Positions 26,751-36,035 of a stretch of DNA of 56,842 bases are shown here, piece by piece. The notes beneath the pieces are model-generated. The model saw only the letters and a program-made list of their open reading frames with translations. It searched no databases and was not told the DNA's origin. Made by a program: the position numbers and the translations under genes. Location of the stretch: the NCBI GenBank assembly GCA_046294815.1, contig JBKBOJ010000007.1, positions 1 through 56,842 of the forward strand, given 5' to 3'. Within the stretch, counting starts at the first letter, position 1, and the number at the start of each line of letters is the position of its first letter. This DNA is from Pelomonas sp046294815. GTDB lineage: Bacteria > Pseudomonadota > Gammaproteobacteria > Burkholderiales > Burkholderiaceae_C.

Positions 26751-27413
26751 CTAGATCCAGCCCAGGTCGATGGCGCGCAGCACCGCCTGCGTGCGGTCGC
26801 GCACGCCCATCTTGGAGAAGATGGCCGAGCAGTGGTTCTTGATGACGCCCTCGCTGTTGCCCAGCAGCGTCGCGATCTCGGTGTTGCTGCGGCCGCTGGC
26901 CACCAGGCGCAGCACCTGCAGCTCCTTGGGGCTCAGCGGGTCTGGATGGTCGGCCGCCGTGAAGGCGCGCTCGCCGCCCTTGGCCTCCATGCGCGTGGTC
27001 AGCGAGGGCCGCAGCGCGGTGCCGCCAGCGTGCACGTCGCGCAGCGCCTGGGCCAGCGTCTCGGGGCGTATGGCCTTCAGCAGAAAGCCCTTGGCACCGG
27101 CGCGCGCCGCCTCGTCGAAGGCGGCGGTGTCGTCGAAGGTGGTCAGCAGCACGACCGGCAGGCGCAGCGCCCGGGCGGCCAGCGCGCGGATCAGGCCGAT
27201 GCCGTCCAGCCGCGGCATGCGCATGTCGGAGAGGATCACGTCGGGCATGTCGTCGGCGGCAGCGGCGCTCAGCCACTCCAGCGCCTCGGCGCCGTCGCTG
27301 GCCTCGCCCACCACGCGCAAGTCGTCGTGCAGCGCGAGCAGGCCCTTGAGCCCATCGCGCACCAGTTGCTGGTCCTCGACCAGCAGGATCTTGATCACAT
27401 CCATCGCGGACAT
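26751..27413 (-). CDS. NarL/LuxR-family response regulator
   Basis: A 220-residue two-component regulator. The receiver domain (about 7-120) has the phospho-accepting Asp63 in VILSDMRMP, acidic residues EDQQ at the N-terminus, and a Lys in LLKAIRP. A LuxR-type helix-turn-helix follows (LSPKELQVLRLVASGRSNTE). The start is at 27413, or 27404 (MDVIK), overlapping the kinase 3' end, so the pair is an operon. Targets are unknown. Confidence 0.92.
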   Translation of the reverse strand: MSAMDVIKILLVEDQQLVRDGLKGLLALHDDLRVVGEASDGAEALEWLSAAAADDMPDVILSDMRMPRLDGIGLIRALAARALRLPVVLLTTFDDTAAFDEAARAGAKGFLLKAIRPETLAQALRDVHAGGTALRPSLTTRMEAKGGERAFTAADHPDPLSPKELQVLRLVASGRSNTEIATLLGNSEGVIKNHCSAIFSKMGVRDRTQAVLRAIDLGWI

Positions 27414-28615
27414 CTCAGCTCGATTCGAAAACCCGGGCTGGTGCGCGTGACACGCATCTGCCCGCCCAGTTCGGCCATGCGCTCGGCCATGCCCGACAGG
27501 CCGTTGCCGAAGCCCTCGGTCCGGCCACTCTGCCAGCCCGGCGCACCCCGTCCATCATCGTCGATGCAGACTGCCACTTCATCGCCCTCGCCGCGCAGCT
27601 CGACCTGCACGCGGCGCGCGCCGGCGTGGCGCACGCTGTTGGTCACGCCCTCTTGCACGCAGCGCAGCAGCGCATGGGCGGCGCGTGGGCCGAGGTTGCG
27701 GGCCGCCTCGTCCACCGCCAGCTCAATGCGCGTGCTGGCAATGCCCTCGGCCAGCGCCTGCAGCGCGGCGGACAGGTCGATGCGCTGCGAGCGGCGCTGC
27801 TGCGAGACGGCTTCGCGCACGTCGGCCAGCAGCTGCGCGGCCACGTCCTGGGCGCGCTCCATGGCCAGGCCCGCGCCGCTGGCGTCGGCGCGCGCCAGCA
27901 GCGCATTGCCCAGCTGCAGCTGCAGGTTCAGTGCGGTCAGGTGGTGGCCCATCAGGTCGTGCAGCTCGCGGGCGATTTGCATGCGCTCGCTGTAGCGCAT
28001 CTGCTCGGCCAACAGCTGCTCGCCGGCCATTTGTTCGGCCAGCACGGCCTGCAGCCAGCGGCGCTTCTCGGCCTCGGCGGCGGCCATGCGGCCCAGGCCG
28101 AAGGCCAGGCCGTGCAGGGCGAGCATGGAGGACAGCAGACCGAGCTGGTCGAGCCAGGCCGTCGCCTGAGGGGCGGCGTAGATGGCGGTGTTCAGCAGCA
28201 CTTGCGCGAAGCCGAAGCCCAGCGCCATGCGCGCCGGCAGCTGCACGGCCGCCAGCGCCGTGACCAGGAAGGGCAGCCCCGGCGTCACACCAAAGGCCAG
28301 CAAGTCCACGCCGAGCAGCCAGGCGAGGCGGCGGTTCACGGCGACGACGGCCGAGCCTTGGCTGGCCAGGCGCCAGATCAGCGCGACGAAGCCCAGCAGC
28401 AGGGTCACGCAGATCAACAGCAGGCCGCGGTCGCTGGCGTCGCCGCCCAGCGCCTGCCAGACGCGGGCCACCAGGCCGTCGTAGGGCTCGGTGCGCGCGC
28501 CCAGCAGCGCGGCGCCGGCGCTGACCAGCTCCATCGCGCAGACCACCAGCGCCGCCAGGCGAAGCACCACGCCGGGTTCGGCGAGGCGGGCGAGCAGGCG
28601 GTCGAAGCGGTTCAT
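27395..28615 (-). CDS. Sensor histidine kinase, DesK/NarX (HisKA_3) type
   Basis: A 406-residue membrane kinase. Several hydrophobic segments (about 15-40, 64-82, 97-170) form the sensor. The dimerisation helix carries the phospho-His219 in ARELHDLMGHHL. The HATPase domain has the N-box EGVTNSVRHAG and the G-box DDDGRGA with GNGLSGM. It lacks a periplasmic loop of meaningful size, so it probably senses a membrane or intracellular cue. The gene overlaps its regulator. Confidence 0.92.
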   Translation of the reverse strand: MNRFDRLLARLAEPGVVLRLAALVVCAMELVSAGAALLGARTEPYDGLVARVWQALGGDASDRGLLLICVTLLLGFVALIWRLASQGSAVVAVNRRLAWLLGVDLLAFGVTPGLPFLVTALAAVQLPARMALGFGFAQVLLNTAIYAAPQATAWLDQLGLLSSMLALHGLAFGLGRMAAAEAEKRRWLQAVLAEQMAGEQLLAEQMRYSERMQIARELHDLMGHHLTALNLQLQLGNALLARADASGAGLAMERAQDVAAQLLADVREAVSQQRRSQRIDLSAALQALAEGIASTRIELAVDEAARNLGPRAAHALLRCVQEGVTNSVRHAGARRVQVELRGEGDEVAVCIDDDGRGAPGWQSGRTEGFGNGLSGMAERMAELGGQMRVTRTSPGFRIELRCPRWM

Positions 28616-28740
28616 GGGCGCGCATTGTCATGCGGGCCTCACGGCCGCCAGACGGCCTGCCGGCGCGCATCGCCTACATCGCCGGCGACGCCGAGCGGCA
28701 CGCCGCTGCAGGCCGGCGCGGGTGCTGTGGCGCGCCGGCG

Positions 28741-29859
28741 TCAGGCCGGCAAGGCCTGGGCGATCACGCCGCCGCCCAGGCAGACCTCACCGTCGTAGAC
28801 CACGGCGCTCTGCCCCGGCGTGACGGCCCATTGCGGCGCGCGGAAGTTCAGCAGCAGCCGGCCCTGTGCGTCCAAGCCGACGCTGCAGGGCGCGTCCGCC
28901 TGGCGGTAGCGCGTTTTGGCGGCCGCCATGCCGGCGGCGGGCGGCCGGCCGGCGACCCAGCTCAGGTCGTCGGCCACCAGTGCTGCGCTCTGCAGCAGCG
29001 GGTGCTCATGCCCCTGCACGACGATGAGCGTGTTGTTTGGGATGTCCTTGGCCGCCACGAACCACGGCGCGTGCTCGCCGCCGCCGCGCGCGGCGCCCTT
29101 GTCCTTCACGCCGCCTATCCCTAAGCCCTGGCGCTGGCCCAGCGTGTAGAAGCTCAGGCCCACATGCTCGCCCAGCTTGCGGCCGCGCTCGTCCTTGATG
29201 GGGCCGGGCTGGTGCGACAGGTACTTGTTCAGGAACTCGCGGAACGGCCGCTCGCCGATGAAGCAGATCCCGGTCGAGTCCTTCTTCTTCGCATTCGGCA
29301 GCCCGATCTCGGCCGCGATGCGGCGCACCTCGGTCTTGGGCAGGTGGCCGACGGGGAACATGGCTTTGGCCAGCTGAGCCTGGCTGAGCCGGTGCAGGAA
29401 GTAGCTCTGGTCCTTCAGCGGGTCCAGGCCCTTGAGCAGTTGGAACTCGCCATCCACCTCACGCACCCGCGCGTAGTGGCCGGTCGCGATTTTCTCGGCG
29501 CCCAGCCGCATCGCATGGTCCAGGAAGGCCTTGAACTTGATCTCGGCGTTGCACAGCACGTCGGGGTTGGGCGTGCGGCCGGCCTGGTACTCGCGCAGGA
29601 ACTCGGCGAACACGCGGTCCTTGTACTCGGTCGCGAAGTTGACGTGCTCGATCTCGATGCCCAGCACGTCGGCGACGGAGGCCGCGTCCAGGAAATCCTG
29701 GCGCGTCGAGCAGTACTCGTCGTTGTCGTCATCCTCCCAGTTCTTCATGAAGATGGCGACGACCTCGTGGCCCTGAGCTTTCAGCAGATGGGCGGTGACG
29801 GCCGAATCGACGCCGCCGGACAGGCCCACGACGACCCGGTGCTTCTTGGGGGAACTCAT
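28741..29859 (-). CDS. mnmA: tRNA-specific 2-thiouridylase
   Basis: A 372-residue enzyme that thiolates U34 of tRNA-Lys, Glu and Gln. The PP-loop SGGVDSA is at 14-20. The two catalytic cysteines are Cys103 (PDVLCNAEIKF) and Cys199 (STGICFIG). The ATP-dependent adenylation domain and C-terminal beta-barrel are full length. Its neighbour, a Nudix hydrolase, gives the conserved nudJ-mnmA order known from E. coli. Confidence 0.96.
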   Translation of the reverse strand: MSSPKKHRVVVGLSGGVDSAVTAHLLKAQGHEVVAIFMKNWEDDDNDEYCSTRQDFLDAASVADVLGIEIEHVNFATEYKDRVFAEFLREYQAGRTPNPDVLCNAEIKFKAFLDHAMRLGAEKIATGHYARVREVDGEFQLLKGLDPLKDQSYFLHRLSQAQLAKAMFPVGHLPKTEVRRIAAEIGLPNAKKKDSTGICFIGERPFREFLNKYLSHQPGPIKDERGRKLGEHVGLSFYTLGQRQGLGIGGVKDKGAARGGGEHAPWFVAAKDIPNNTLIVVQGHEHPLLQSAALVADDLSWVAGRPPAAGMAAAKTRYRQADAPCSVGLDAQGRLLLNFRAPQWAVTPGQSAVVYDGEVCLGGGVIAQALPA

Positions 29860-29883
29860 GGGCGCGATTGTCCCAAACGGGGG

Positions 29884-30381
29884 TCAGCCCTTCACGAACG
29901 GGGTTGCCAGCGACGCATGCGCGAACACCGCCTGCAGCGGCAGCCGCCGACCGGTCGCGTGGTCCTGCACGCATTGCAGCACCAGCGGGCTGCGGTGGCG
30001 AGAGGCGCAGGCGGCGAGCTCGTCCGGCGTCAGCCACAGCGTGCGGCGGATGCCTTCGTCCAGCGCTCGGCCGGCGATCTCGTCGCCGACGCTGCCCGAG
30101 AAGGCCAGTCGCAAATAGGTGACATCCTCTAATCGCGCCGCCCGCACAAAGCGCGCCAGGTAGACGCCGAGGAAGTGCTCGGGCACGAAGTGCCGCGCCG
30201 TCTCCTCAAGCGCCTCGCGCACGACCGCGTCGATGGGGCTTTCGCCCTGCTCCAGATGGCCCGCGGGGTTGTTCAGCATCAGGCCTTCGGGCGTCTCCTC
30301 TTCGACCAGCAGGTAGCGGCCCGCGTGCTCTATCACGGCCGCCACGGTGACGCTGGGGCGGAATCTCTCTGTGGCGGTCAT
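29884..30381 (-). CDS. nudJ: Nudix hydrolase (phosphatase NudJ-like)
   Basis: A 165-residue Nudix protein with the box GHLEQGESPIDAVVREALEE followed by TA. NudJ of E. coli acts on thiamine pyrophosphate and other nucleotide pyrophosphates. The ATG at 30381 is chosen because the upstream open frame has no family similarity. It ends 24 bases before mnmA on the same strand, a conserved pairing. It is divergent from pntAA. Confidence 0.88.
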   Translation of the reverse strand: MTATERFRPSVTVAAVIEHAGRYLLVEEETPEGLMLNNPAGHLEQGESPIDAVVREALEETARHFVPEHFLGVYLARFVRAARLEDVTYLRLAFSGSVGDEIAGRALDEGIRRTLWLTPDELAACASRHRSPLVLQCVQDHATGRRLPLQAVFAHASLATPFVKG

Positions 30382-30463
30382 GCTTCGTCCTCTCGAATTC
30401 CCGCAGTGGGGCGCAGTGGGCATTGTGTAAGCTGCCGCGCACCCTGACCGAGGAGGAGTTCCC

Positions 30464-31579
30464 ATGCTGATCGGCGTCCCGCGCGAACGCGCGGCCGGAG
30501 AGACCCGCGTGGCCGTCACGCCCGAGACGGCCAAGAAGCTCAAGGCCGCCGGCCACAGCCTGCGCATCGAGTCGGGCGCGGGCGTGGCGGCCAGCGTCAC
30601 GGACGCCGCCTATGCGGCCGTGGGCTGCGAAATCGTCGACCAGGCAGCCGCGCTGGGCGCTGAGTTGGTGTTGAAGGTGCGCGCCCCAGGTGCCGATGAG
30701 CTCGCCCTGATGAAACCCGGCACTGCGCTGGTCGGCATGCTCAACCCTTTTGACCGCGACGGCCTGGCCGCCATGGCCGCGGCGGGCCTGACGAGCTTTG
30801 CGCTGGAGGCCGCGCCGCGCACGACGCGCGCGCAGAGCATGGACGTGCTCTCCAGCCAGGCCAACATCGCCGGCTACAAGGCCGTGATGATCGCGGCCGA
30901 CAAGTACCAGCGCTTCTTCCCGATGCTGATGACGGCGGCCGGCACCGTGAAGGCGGCGCGCGTGGTCGTCCTCGGCGTGGGCGTGGCGGGGTTGCAGGCG
31001 ATTGCGACGGCCAAACGGCTGGGCGCCGTCATCGAGGCCAGCGATGTGCGGCCCGCGGTGAAGGAGCAGGTCGAGTCGCTGGGTGCCAAGTTCATCGACG
31101 TGCCCTACGAGACCGCCGAGGAGAGGGAGGCCGCCGAAGGCGTGGGCGGCTATGCGCGGCCCATGCCACCGAGCTGGCTGGAGCGCCAGAGGGTCGAGGT
31201 GGCCAAGCGCGTGGCGCAGGCCGACGTGGTCATCACGACGGCGCTGATCCCCGGCCGCGCGGCACCGGTGCTGGTCACCGAGGAGATGGTCAAGAGCATG
31301 AAGCCCGGCTCGGTCATCGTCGACATTGCGGCGTCTGCGGGCGGCAACTGCCCGCTGACCGAGGCCGGCAAGACGGTCGTCAAGCACGGCGTGACGCTGG
31401 TGGGCGAGACCAATCTGCCGGCGCTGGTCGCCGCCGATGCGTCGGCGCTGTATGCGCGCAATGTGCTGGATTTCCTGAAGCTGATCGTCACCAAGGAGGG
31501 CACGCTGACCGTGCCGCTGGATGACGACATCGTCGCGGCCTGCCGCGTCACGCAAGACGGTCAAGTCACGAGGAGCTGA
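30464..31579 (+). CDS. pntAA: NAD(P) transhydrogenase subunit alpha, part 1
   Basis: A 371-residue NAD(H)-binding domain I protein of proton-translocating transhydrogenase. It has the N-terminal alanine-dehydrogenase-like MLIGVPRERAAGETRVAVTP, the dinucleotide fold GVGVAG (171-176), and KPGSVIVDIAASAGGNCPLT. It binds NADH and hands hydride to domain III. The Shine-Dalgarno GAGGAG precedes the ATG. It is the first gene of a three-gene operon where the alpha subunit is split in two. Confidence 0.95.
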   Translation: MLIGVPRERAAGETRVAVTPETAKKLKAAGHSLRIESGAGVAASVTDAAYAAVGCEIVDQAAALGAELVLKVRAPGADELALMKPGTALVGMLNPFDRDGLAAMAAAGLTSFALEAAPRTTRAQSMDVLSSQANIAGYKAVMIAADKYQRFFPMLMTAAGTVKAARVVVLGVGVAGLQAIATAKRLGAVIEASDVRPAVKEQVESLGAKFIDVPYETAEEREAAEGVGGYARPMPPSWLERQRVEVAKRVAQADVVITTALIPGRAAPVLVTEEMVKSMKPGSVIVDIAASAGGNCPLTEAGKTVVKHGVTLVGETNLPALVAADASALYARNVLDFLKLIVTKEGTLTVPLDDDIVAACRVTQDGQVTRS

Positions 31580-31583
31580 GGCG

Positions 31584-31904
31584 ATGGAACTCGTCGATCA
31601 CACGATCATCAACCTGATCATCTTTGTGCTGGCCATCTACGTGGGCTACCACGTCGTCTGGACGGTGACGCCCGCGCTGCACACGCCGCTGATGGCCGTC
31701 ACCAACGCGATCTCGGCCATCGTCATCGTCGGCGCCATGCTGGCCGCGGCGCTGACCGAGACACCCTTCGCCAAGGCCATGGGCGTGCTCGCCGTGGCGC
31801 TGGCGGCGGTGAACATCTTCGGCGGCTTCCTGGTCACGCGGCGCATGCTGGAGATGTTCAAGAAGAAAGAGAAGAAGGCGCCGGCCACGAAGGAGGGTGC
31901 GTGA
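31584..31904 (+). CDS. pntAB: NAD(P) transhydrogenase subunit alpha, part 2
   Basis: A 106-residue membrane protein with three transmembrane segments, the domain-II part of PntA. The ATG is four bases after the pntAA stop. It begins MELVDHTIINLIIFVLAIYV and ends with a Lys-rich tail after FLVTRRMLEMF. It forms the proton channel with PntB and overlaps its start by one base. The in-frame extension upstream lies inside pntAA. Confidence 0.93.
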   Translation: MELVDHTIINLIIFVLAIYVGYHVVWTVTPALHTPLMAVTNAISAIVIVGAMLAAALTETPFAKAMGVLAVALAAVNIFGGFLVTRRMLEMFKKKEKKAPATKEGA

Positions 31905-33379
31905 TGAGCATGAATCTGGTCACGCTGCTCTACCTCATCGCCAGCGTCTGCTTCATCCAGTCGCTCAAGGGTCTGTCGCACCCGACGACCTCCATCCGCG
32001 GCAACGTCTTCGGCATGGCCGGCATGGCCATTGCCGCCTTCACCACCGCGGCGCTCATCGTCAAGCTCGCCGGCCACGGCATGGGCCTCGCGTGGGTGCT
32101 GCTCGGCCTGGTGCTGGGCGGTGGCTTCGGGGCCTGGAAGGCCAAGACGGTCGAGATGACCAAGATGCCTGAGCTGGTGGCCTTCTTCCACAGCATGATC
32201 GGCCTGGCGGCCGTGGCGATCGCCGTGGCCGCGGTGGCGGAGCCCGCGGCCTTCGGCCTCACGCCGGCGCTGGATGCGGCGCTGGCCGCCATCCCGGCGG
32301 AAGACGGCGTGGCCTCGCGCGGCCTCGCCCCCATCCCGCCGGGCAACCGGCTGGAGCTGGCGCTGGGGGCCTTCATCGGCGCTGTGACCTTCACCGGTTC
32401 CGTCATCGCCTGGGGCAAGCTTTCGGGAGGCTCGAAGTTCCGCCTGTTCCAGGGCGCGCCGGTGCAGTTCGCCGGGCAGCACCTGCTGAACCTGGTGCTC
32501 GGCATCGCGGCGCTGGCCTTCTGCGCGATCTTCTTCGCGGGCCAGTCGGCGCTGGCCTTCGGCATCGTGGTGGCGCTGGGCCTGGTGCTGGGCGTCACGC
32601 TGATCATCCCGATCGGCGGTGCCGACATGCCGGTGGTGGTGTCGATGCTGAACAGCTACTCCGGCTGGGCCGCGGCGGGCATCGGCTTCTCGCTGAACAA
32701 CCCCATGCTGATCATCGCCGGCTCGCTGGTGGGCAGTTCAGGCGCCATCCTGAGCTACATCATGTGCAAGGCGATGAACCGCTCGTTCTTCAACGTGATC
32801 CTGGGCGGCTTCGGCGGCGAGGCTGGCGCGGCGGCCGCGGGCGCCACGCAACAGCGCAACGTCAAGACCGGCAGCGCCGACGACGCCGCCTTCGTGATAG
32901 GCAACGCTGAGACCGTCATCATCGTGCCCGGCTACGGCCTGGCCGTGGCGCGCGCTCAGCATGCGGTCAAGGAACTGGCGGCCAAGCTGACCGAGAAGGG
33001 CGTGACGGTGAAGTACGCCATCCACCCGGTGGCCGGCCGCATGCCGGGGCACATGAACGTGCTGCTGGCCGAGGCCGAGGTGCCCTACGACCAGGTCTTC
33101 GAGATGGAGGACATCAACGCCGAGTTCGCCCAGGCCGACGTGGCCATCATCCTCGGCGCCAACGACGTGGTGAACCCGGCCGCGCATGTGAAGGGCAGCC
33201 CCATCTACGGCATGCCGATTCTTGAGGCCTACAAGGCCAAGACCGTCATCGTCAACAAGCGCTCCATGGCCGCGGGCTATGCAGGCCTGGACAACGAGCT
33301 GTTCTACATGGACAAGACCATGATGGTGTTCGGCGATGCGAAGAAGGTGGTGGAGGACATTTTGAAGGCGGTGGAATGA
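31904..33379 (+). CDS. pntB: NAD(P) transhydrogenase subunit beta
   Basis: A 491-residue protein with an N-terminal membrane domain (about nine segments) and the soluble NADP(H)-binding domain III (about 310-491: VIIVPGYGLAVARAQH, HPVAGRMPGHMNVLL and ILGANDVVNPAA). The enzyme uses the proton gradient to reduce NADP+ with NADH. The start ATG at 31904 follows AGGAGG by 7 bases; a GTG three bases upstream is less well placed. This is the last gene of the operon. Confidence 0.96.
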   Translation: MSMNLVTLLYLIASVCFIQSLKGLSHPTTSIRGNVFGMAGMAIAAFTTAALIVKLAGHGMGLAWVLLGLVLGGGFGAWKAKTVEMTKMPELVAFFHSMIGLAAVAIAVAAVAEPAAFGLTPALDAALAAIPAEDGVASRGLAPIPPGNRLELALGAFIGAVTFTGSVIAWGKLSGGSKFRLFQGAPVQFAGQHLLNLVLGIAALAFCAIFFAGQSALAFGIVVALGLVLGVTLIIPIGGADMPVVVSMLNSYSGWAAAGIGFSLNNPMLIIAGSLVGSSGAILSYIMCKAMNRSFFNVILGGFGGEAGAAAAGATQQRNVKTGSADDAAFVIGNAETVIIVPGYGLAVARAQHAVKELAAKLTEKGVTVKYAIHPVAGRMPGHMNVLLAEAEVPYDQVFEMEDINAEFAQADVAIILGANDVVNPAAHVKGSPIYGMPILEAYKAKTVIVNKRSMAAGYAGLDNELFYMDKTMMVFGDAKKVVEDILKAVE

Positions 33380-33774
33380 CGGGGCACTGGGCGGCGCTTG
33401 CCGCTGCAGCCGGCGCACTGCGGGTCGTCTGCAGGGGACTCAAGCCGCCCCCGTCAGTCGGCTTCAACATATCCGGCGAGGGCGTGCTGGCCAGCGTGGC
33501 GGCCTGCCGATGCGGGGCTGCCTCGTCATCTGCGGGACCGGCGCCTGCGACATAAACGCGACGGCGTTCGCGCCGTTCGGCGAAGACCTGGCCGTGCTGC
33601 GTCTGGCCTTTGCCGCCAGTCGCCCGCTCAGCCTTGCTGCTTGGCAGATTCCTAGGAACGGCCCCATCACAATCGGCGCCACGCCGTCGCAGTGGTGGGC
33701 CGCTATCGAATCCCCTCACTGAAGCGTTGTCGGCCATCGGTCAGAATTGCCGCCAGTAAAAAAGGAGATAAGGC
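33380..33774. other. Intergenic region upstream of fadD
   Basis: This 395-base region separates pntB from fadD. Short open frames on both strands (for example plus strand 33510-33722) have no ribosome-binding site and no family features. No terminator with a clear T-run, no tRNA and no obvious promoter was found. The only clear signal is the strong ribosome-binding site AAAAAAGGAG just before the fadD ATG. Confidence 0.6.
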
Positions 33775-35448
33775 ATGGAGCCGATCTGGCTAAAGCAATA
33801 CCCGGCCGCAGTGCCGCGCGAGATCAACACGGCGCTGTACCCCAGTCTCGTCGACCTGCTCGACAGCGGTTTCAAGAAGCACGCCAGCAAGCCCGCCTAT
33901 CTGATGATGGGCAAGCGCATCAGCTTCGCCGAGGTCGACGAGGCTTCGCGCGCGCTGGCTGCCTATCTGCAAGGACTGGGCCTGGAGAAGGGCGACCGCG
34001 TGGCCATCATGATGCCCAACTTGTTCCAGTACCCGGTCGCGGTGGCCGCGGTGCTGCGGGCGGGCTATGTGGTCGTGAACGTCAATCCGCTGTACACGCC
34101 GCGTGAGCTGGAGCACCAGCTCAAGGACTCGGGCGCCAAGGCCATCATCATCATCGAGAACTTCGCCTCGGTGCTGCAGCAGGTCATCAAGAGCGTGCCC
34201 ACCAAGCACATCATCCTGGCCGCCATGGGCGACATGCTGGGCCTGCTCAAGGGCAGCATCGTCAACTACGTCGTGCGCAACGTGAAGAAGATGGTGCCGG
34301 CCTTCGAACTGCCTGGCGCCGTGCGCTTCAACGACGCCCTCGCCAAGGGCCGCAGCCAGAGCTACAAGAGGCCGCAGCTGGGCCCGGACGACATCGCCGT
34401 GCTGCAGTACACCGGCGGCACCACCGGCGTGTCCAAGGGCGCCGTGCTGCTGCACCGCAACCTGGTGGCCAACATCCTGCAGAACGAGGCCTGGTACCAG
34501 CCGGCATTGCAGAAGATCCCGGCCGGCGAGCAGGTCGTGACGATCTGCGCGCTGCCGCTGTATCACATCTTCGGCTTCAACACGAACATGATGCTGTCCA
34601 TGCACATCGGCGGCGCCAATGTGCTGATTCCCAATCCGCGTGACCTGCCGGCCATGTTCAAGGAGCTCAAGGGCCATCGCTTCCACAGCTTCCCGGCGGT
34701 GAACACGCTGTTCATGGCCATGGCCAATCACCCCGACTTCAACACCGTGGACTGGAGCAACCTGGTCATCTCGGTGGGCGGCGGCATGGCCGTGCAGCAG
34801 GCCACGGCCAAGCTGTGGCTGGAGAAGACCGGTTGCCCCATCGTCGAGGGCTATGGCCTGTCCGAGACCTCGCCCACCGTCACCTGCAACCCCACCGACA
34901 GCACGGCCTACACCGGCACCATCGGCCTGCCGCTGCCGCTGACCGAGCTCAAGCTGCTGGACGACGACGGCCACGAGGTGCCGCCCGGCCAGCCTGGCGA
35001 GATCGCCATCAAGGGCCCGCAGGTCATGGCCGGTTACTGGCAGCGCCCCGACGAGACGGCCAAGGTCATGACGGCCGATGGCTTCTTCCGCAGCGGTGAC
35101 ATCGGCACCGTCGATGAGCGCGGTTACTTCAAGATCGTCGACCGCAAGAAGGACATGATCCTGGTCAGCGGTTTCAACGTCTATCCGAACGAGGTCGAGG
35201 ACGTGTTGACACAGATGCCCGGCGTGCTGGAATGCGCCGCGGTGGGCGTGCCGGACGCCAAGGCCGGTGAGGCCGTCAAGGTGGTCATCGTGAAGAAAGA
35301 CCCGAATCTCACCGAGGCGGACGTGCGGGCTTACTGCGAGGCCAACCTGACCGGCTACAAACGGCCCAAGATCATCGAGTTCCGCACCGATCTGCCCAAG
35401 ACGCCCGTGGGCAAGATCCTGCGCCGCGAACTGCGCGACAAGGGCTGA
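33775..35448 (+). CDS. fadD: Long-chain-fatty-acid-CoA ligase
   Basis: A 557-residue AMP-forming enzyme of the inner membrane that activates fatty acids to acyl-CoA for beta-oxidation or lipid synthesis. The P-loop YTGGTTGVSKGA is at 212-223. VEGYGLSETSPTVTCNP, GFFRSGDIG and VDRKKDMILVSGFNVYPNEVE are all intact, with the final catalytic Lys in KTPVGKILRREL. AAGGAG precedes the ATG by 7 bases. It resembles E. coli FadD more than the partial ligase at 1-872. Confidence 0.94.
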   Translation: MEPIWLKQYPAAVPREINTALYPSLVDLLDSGFKKHASKPAYLMMGKRISFAEVDEASRALAAYLQGLGLEKGDRVAIMMPNLFQYPVAVAAVLRAGYVVVNVNPLYTPRELEHQLKDSGAKAIIIIENFASVLQQVIKSVPTKHIILAAMGDMLGLLKGSIVNYVVRNVKKMVPAFELPGAVRFNDALAKGRSQSYKRPQLGPDDIAVLQYTGGTTGVSKGAVLLHRNLVANILQNEAWYQPALQKIPAGEQVVTICALPLYHIFGFNTNMMLSMHIGGANVLIPNPRDLPAMFKELKGHRFHSFPAVNTLFMAMANHPDFNTVDWSNLVISVGGGMAVQQATAKLWLEKTGCPIVEGYGLSETSPTVTCNPTDSTAYTGTIGLPLPLTELKLLDDDGHEVPPGQPGEIAIKGPQVMAGYWQRPDETAKVMTADGFFRSGDIGTVDERGYFKIVDRKKDMILVSGFNVYPNEVEDVLTQMPGVLECAAVGVPDAKAGEAVKVVIVKKDPNLTEADVRAYCEANLTGYKRPKIIEFRTDLPKTPVGKILRRELRDKG

Positions 35449-35507
35449 GCCCCTCGTCACGCAACGGGTGCAGGCGGTGAATCCGCCCGGGCGTTGCCCC
35501 TCGAACC

Positions 35508-36002
35508 GTGCTCGAACTGCTGCATTCCAAGACCGAGGCTGGCCGTGCCGAGATCAGGGCACGCGCGCTGCCGTTGTCGCGCGCGGCGCGCAACCTGCTG
35601 CTGGTGCTGGACGCCACCAAGCCGGCCGGCGAGTGGCTGCGCCTGGTGGCCGGCGCGACGCAGGCCGACCTGGAGACCTTGCGGCAGCTGGGTCTGATCG
35701 CGCCTCAGGCCAGCGCTGCCGCCCCCGTGGCCACCAGCACGCCGGCAGCGGCGCCAGCGCCGGCACCTGCTGCCGCGGGGAGCGCGCTGCTGCAGGACTA
35801 CACGGCGCTGTACAACTACCTCAGCAGCGAGGCGCCGCGGCTGCTGGGCACGATCAAGGGCTATGTGTTCGTGCTGGAAGTGGAGAAGGCCGACAGCCTG
35901 CAGGCGCTGCAGGCCCTGGCCCAGCAGCTGGTGGAGCGGGTGCAGAAGGCCAAGGGCGACGCCGCCGCCGCGGCCGTTCGCCAGGCGCTGGGCCTGAGAT
36001 AG
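35508..36002 (+). CDS. Hypothetical protein, two small domains with Pro/Ala linker
   Basis: A 164-residue predicted cytoplasmic protein starting at a GTG. The N-terminal 65 residues (LELLHSKTEAGRAEIRARAL) are helical, with a repeating LRLVAGATQADLETLRQLGL element typical of winged-helix-like proteins in Burkholderiales. A Pro/Ala-rich linker (about 68-92) and an amphipathic helical C-terminus follow. I do not recognise a named family. It lies between fadD and rsmE, 33 bases before rsmE, so the two could be cotranscribed. Confidence 0.6.
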   Translation: MLELLHSKTEAGRAEIRARALPLSRAARNLLLVLDATKPAGEWLRLVAGATQADLETLRQLGLIAPQASAAAPVATSTPAAAPAPAPAAAGSALLQDYTALYNYLSSEAPRLLGTIKGYVFVLEVEKADSLQALQALAQQLVERVQKAKGDAAAAAVRQALGLR

Positions 36003-36035
36003 GGACAATGGGGGCTGTACCCCGTCGAGTCCAAC

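Noticed and set aside
33510..33722. 70-residue open frame between pntB and fadD
   Set aside because: No ribosome-binding site, no recognisable motif, and an overlapping opposite-strand frame.
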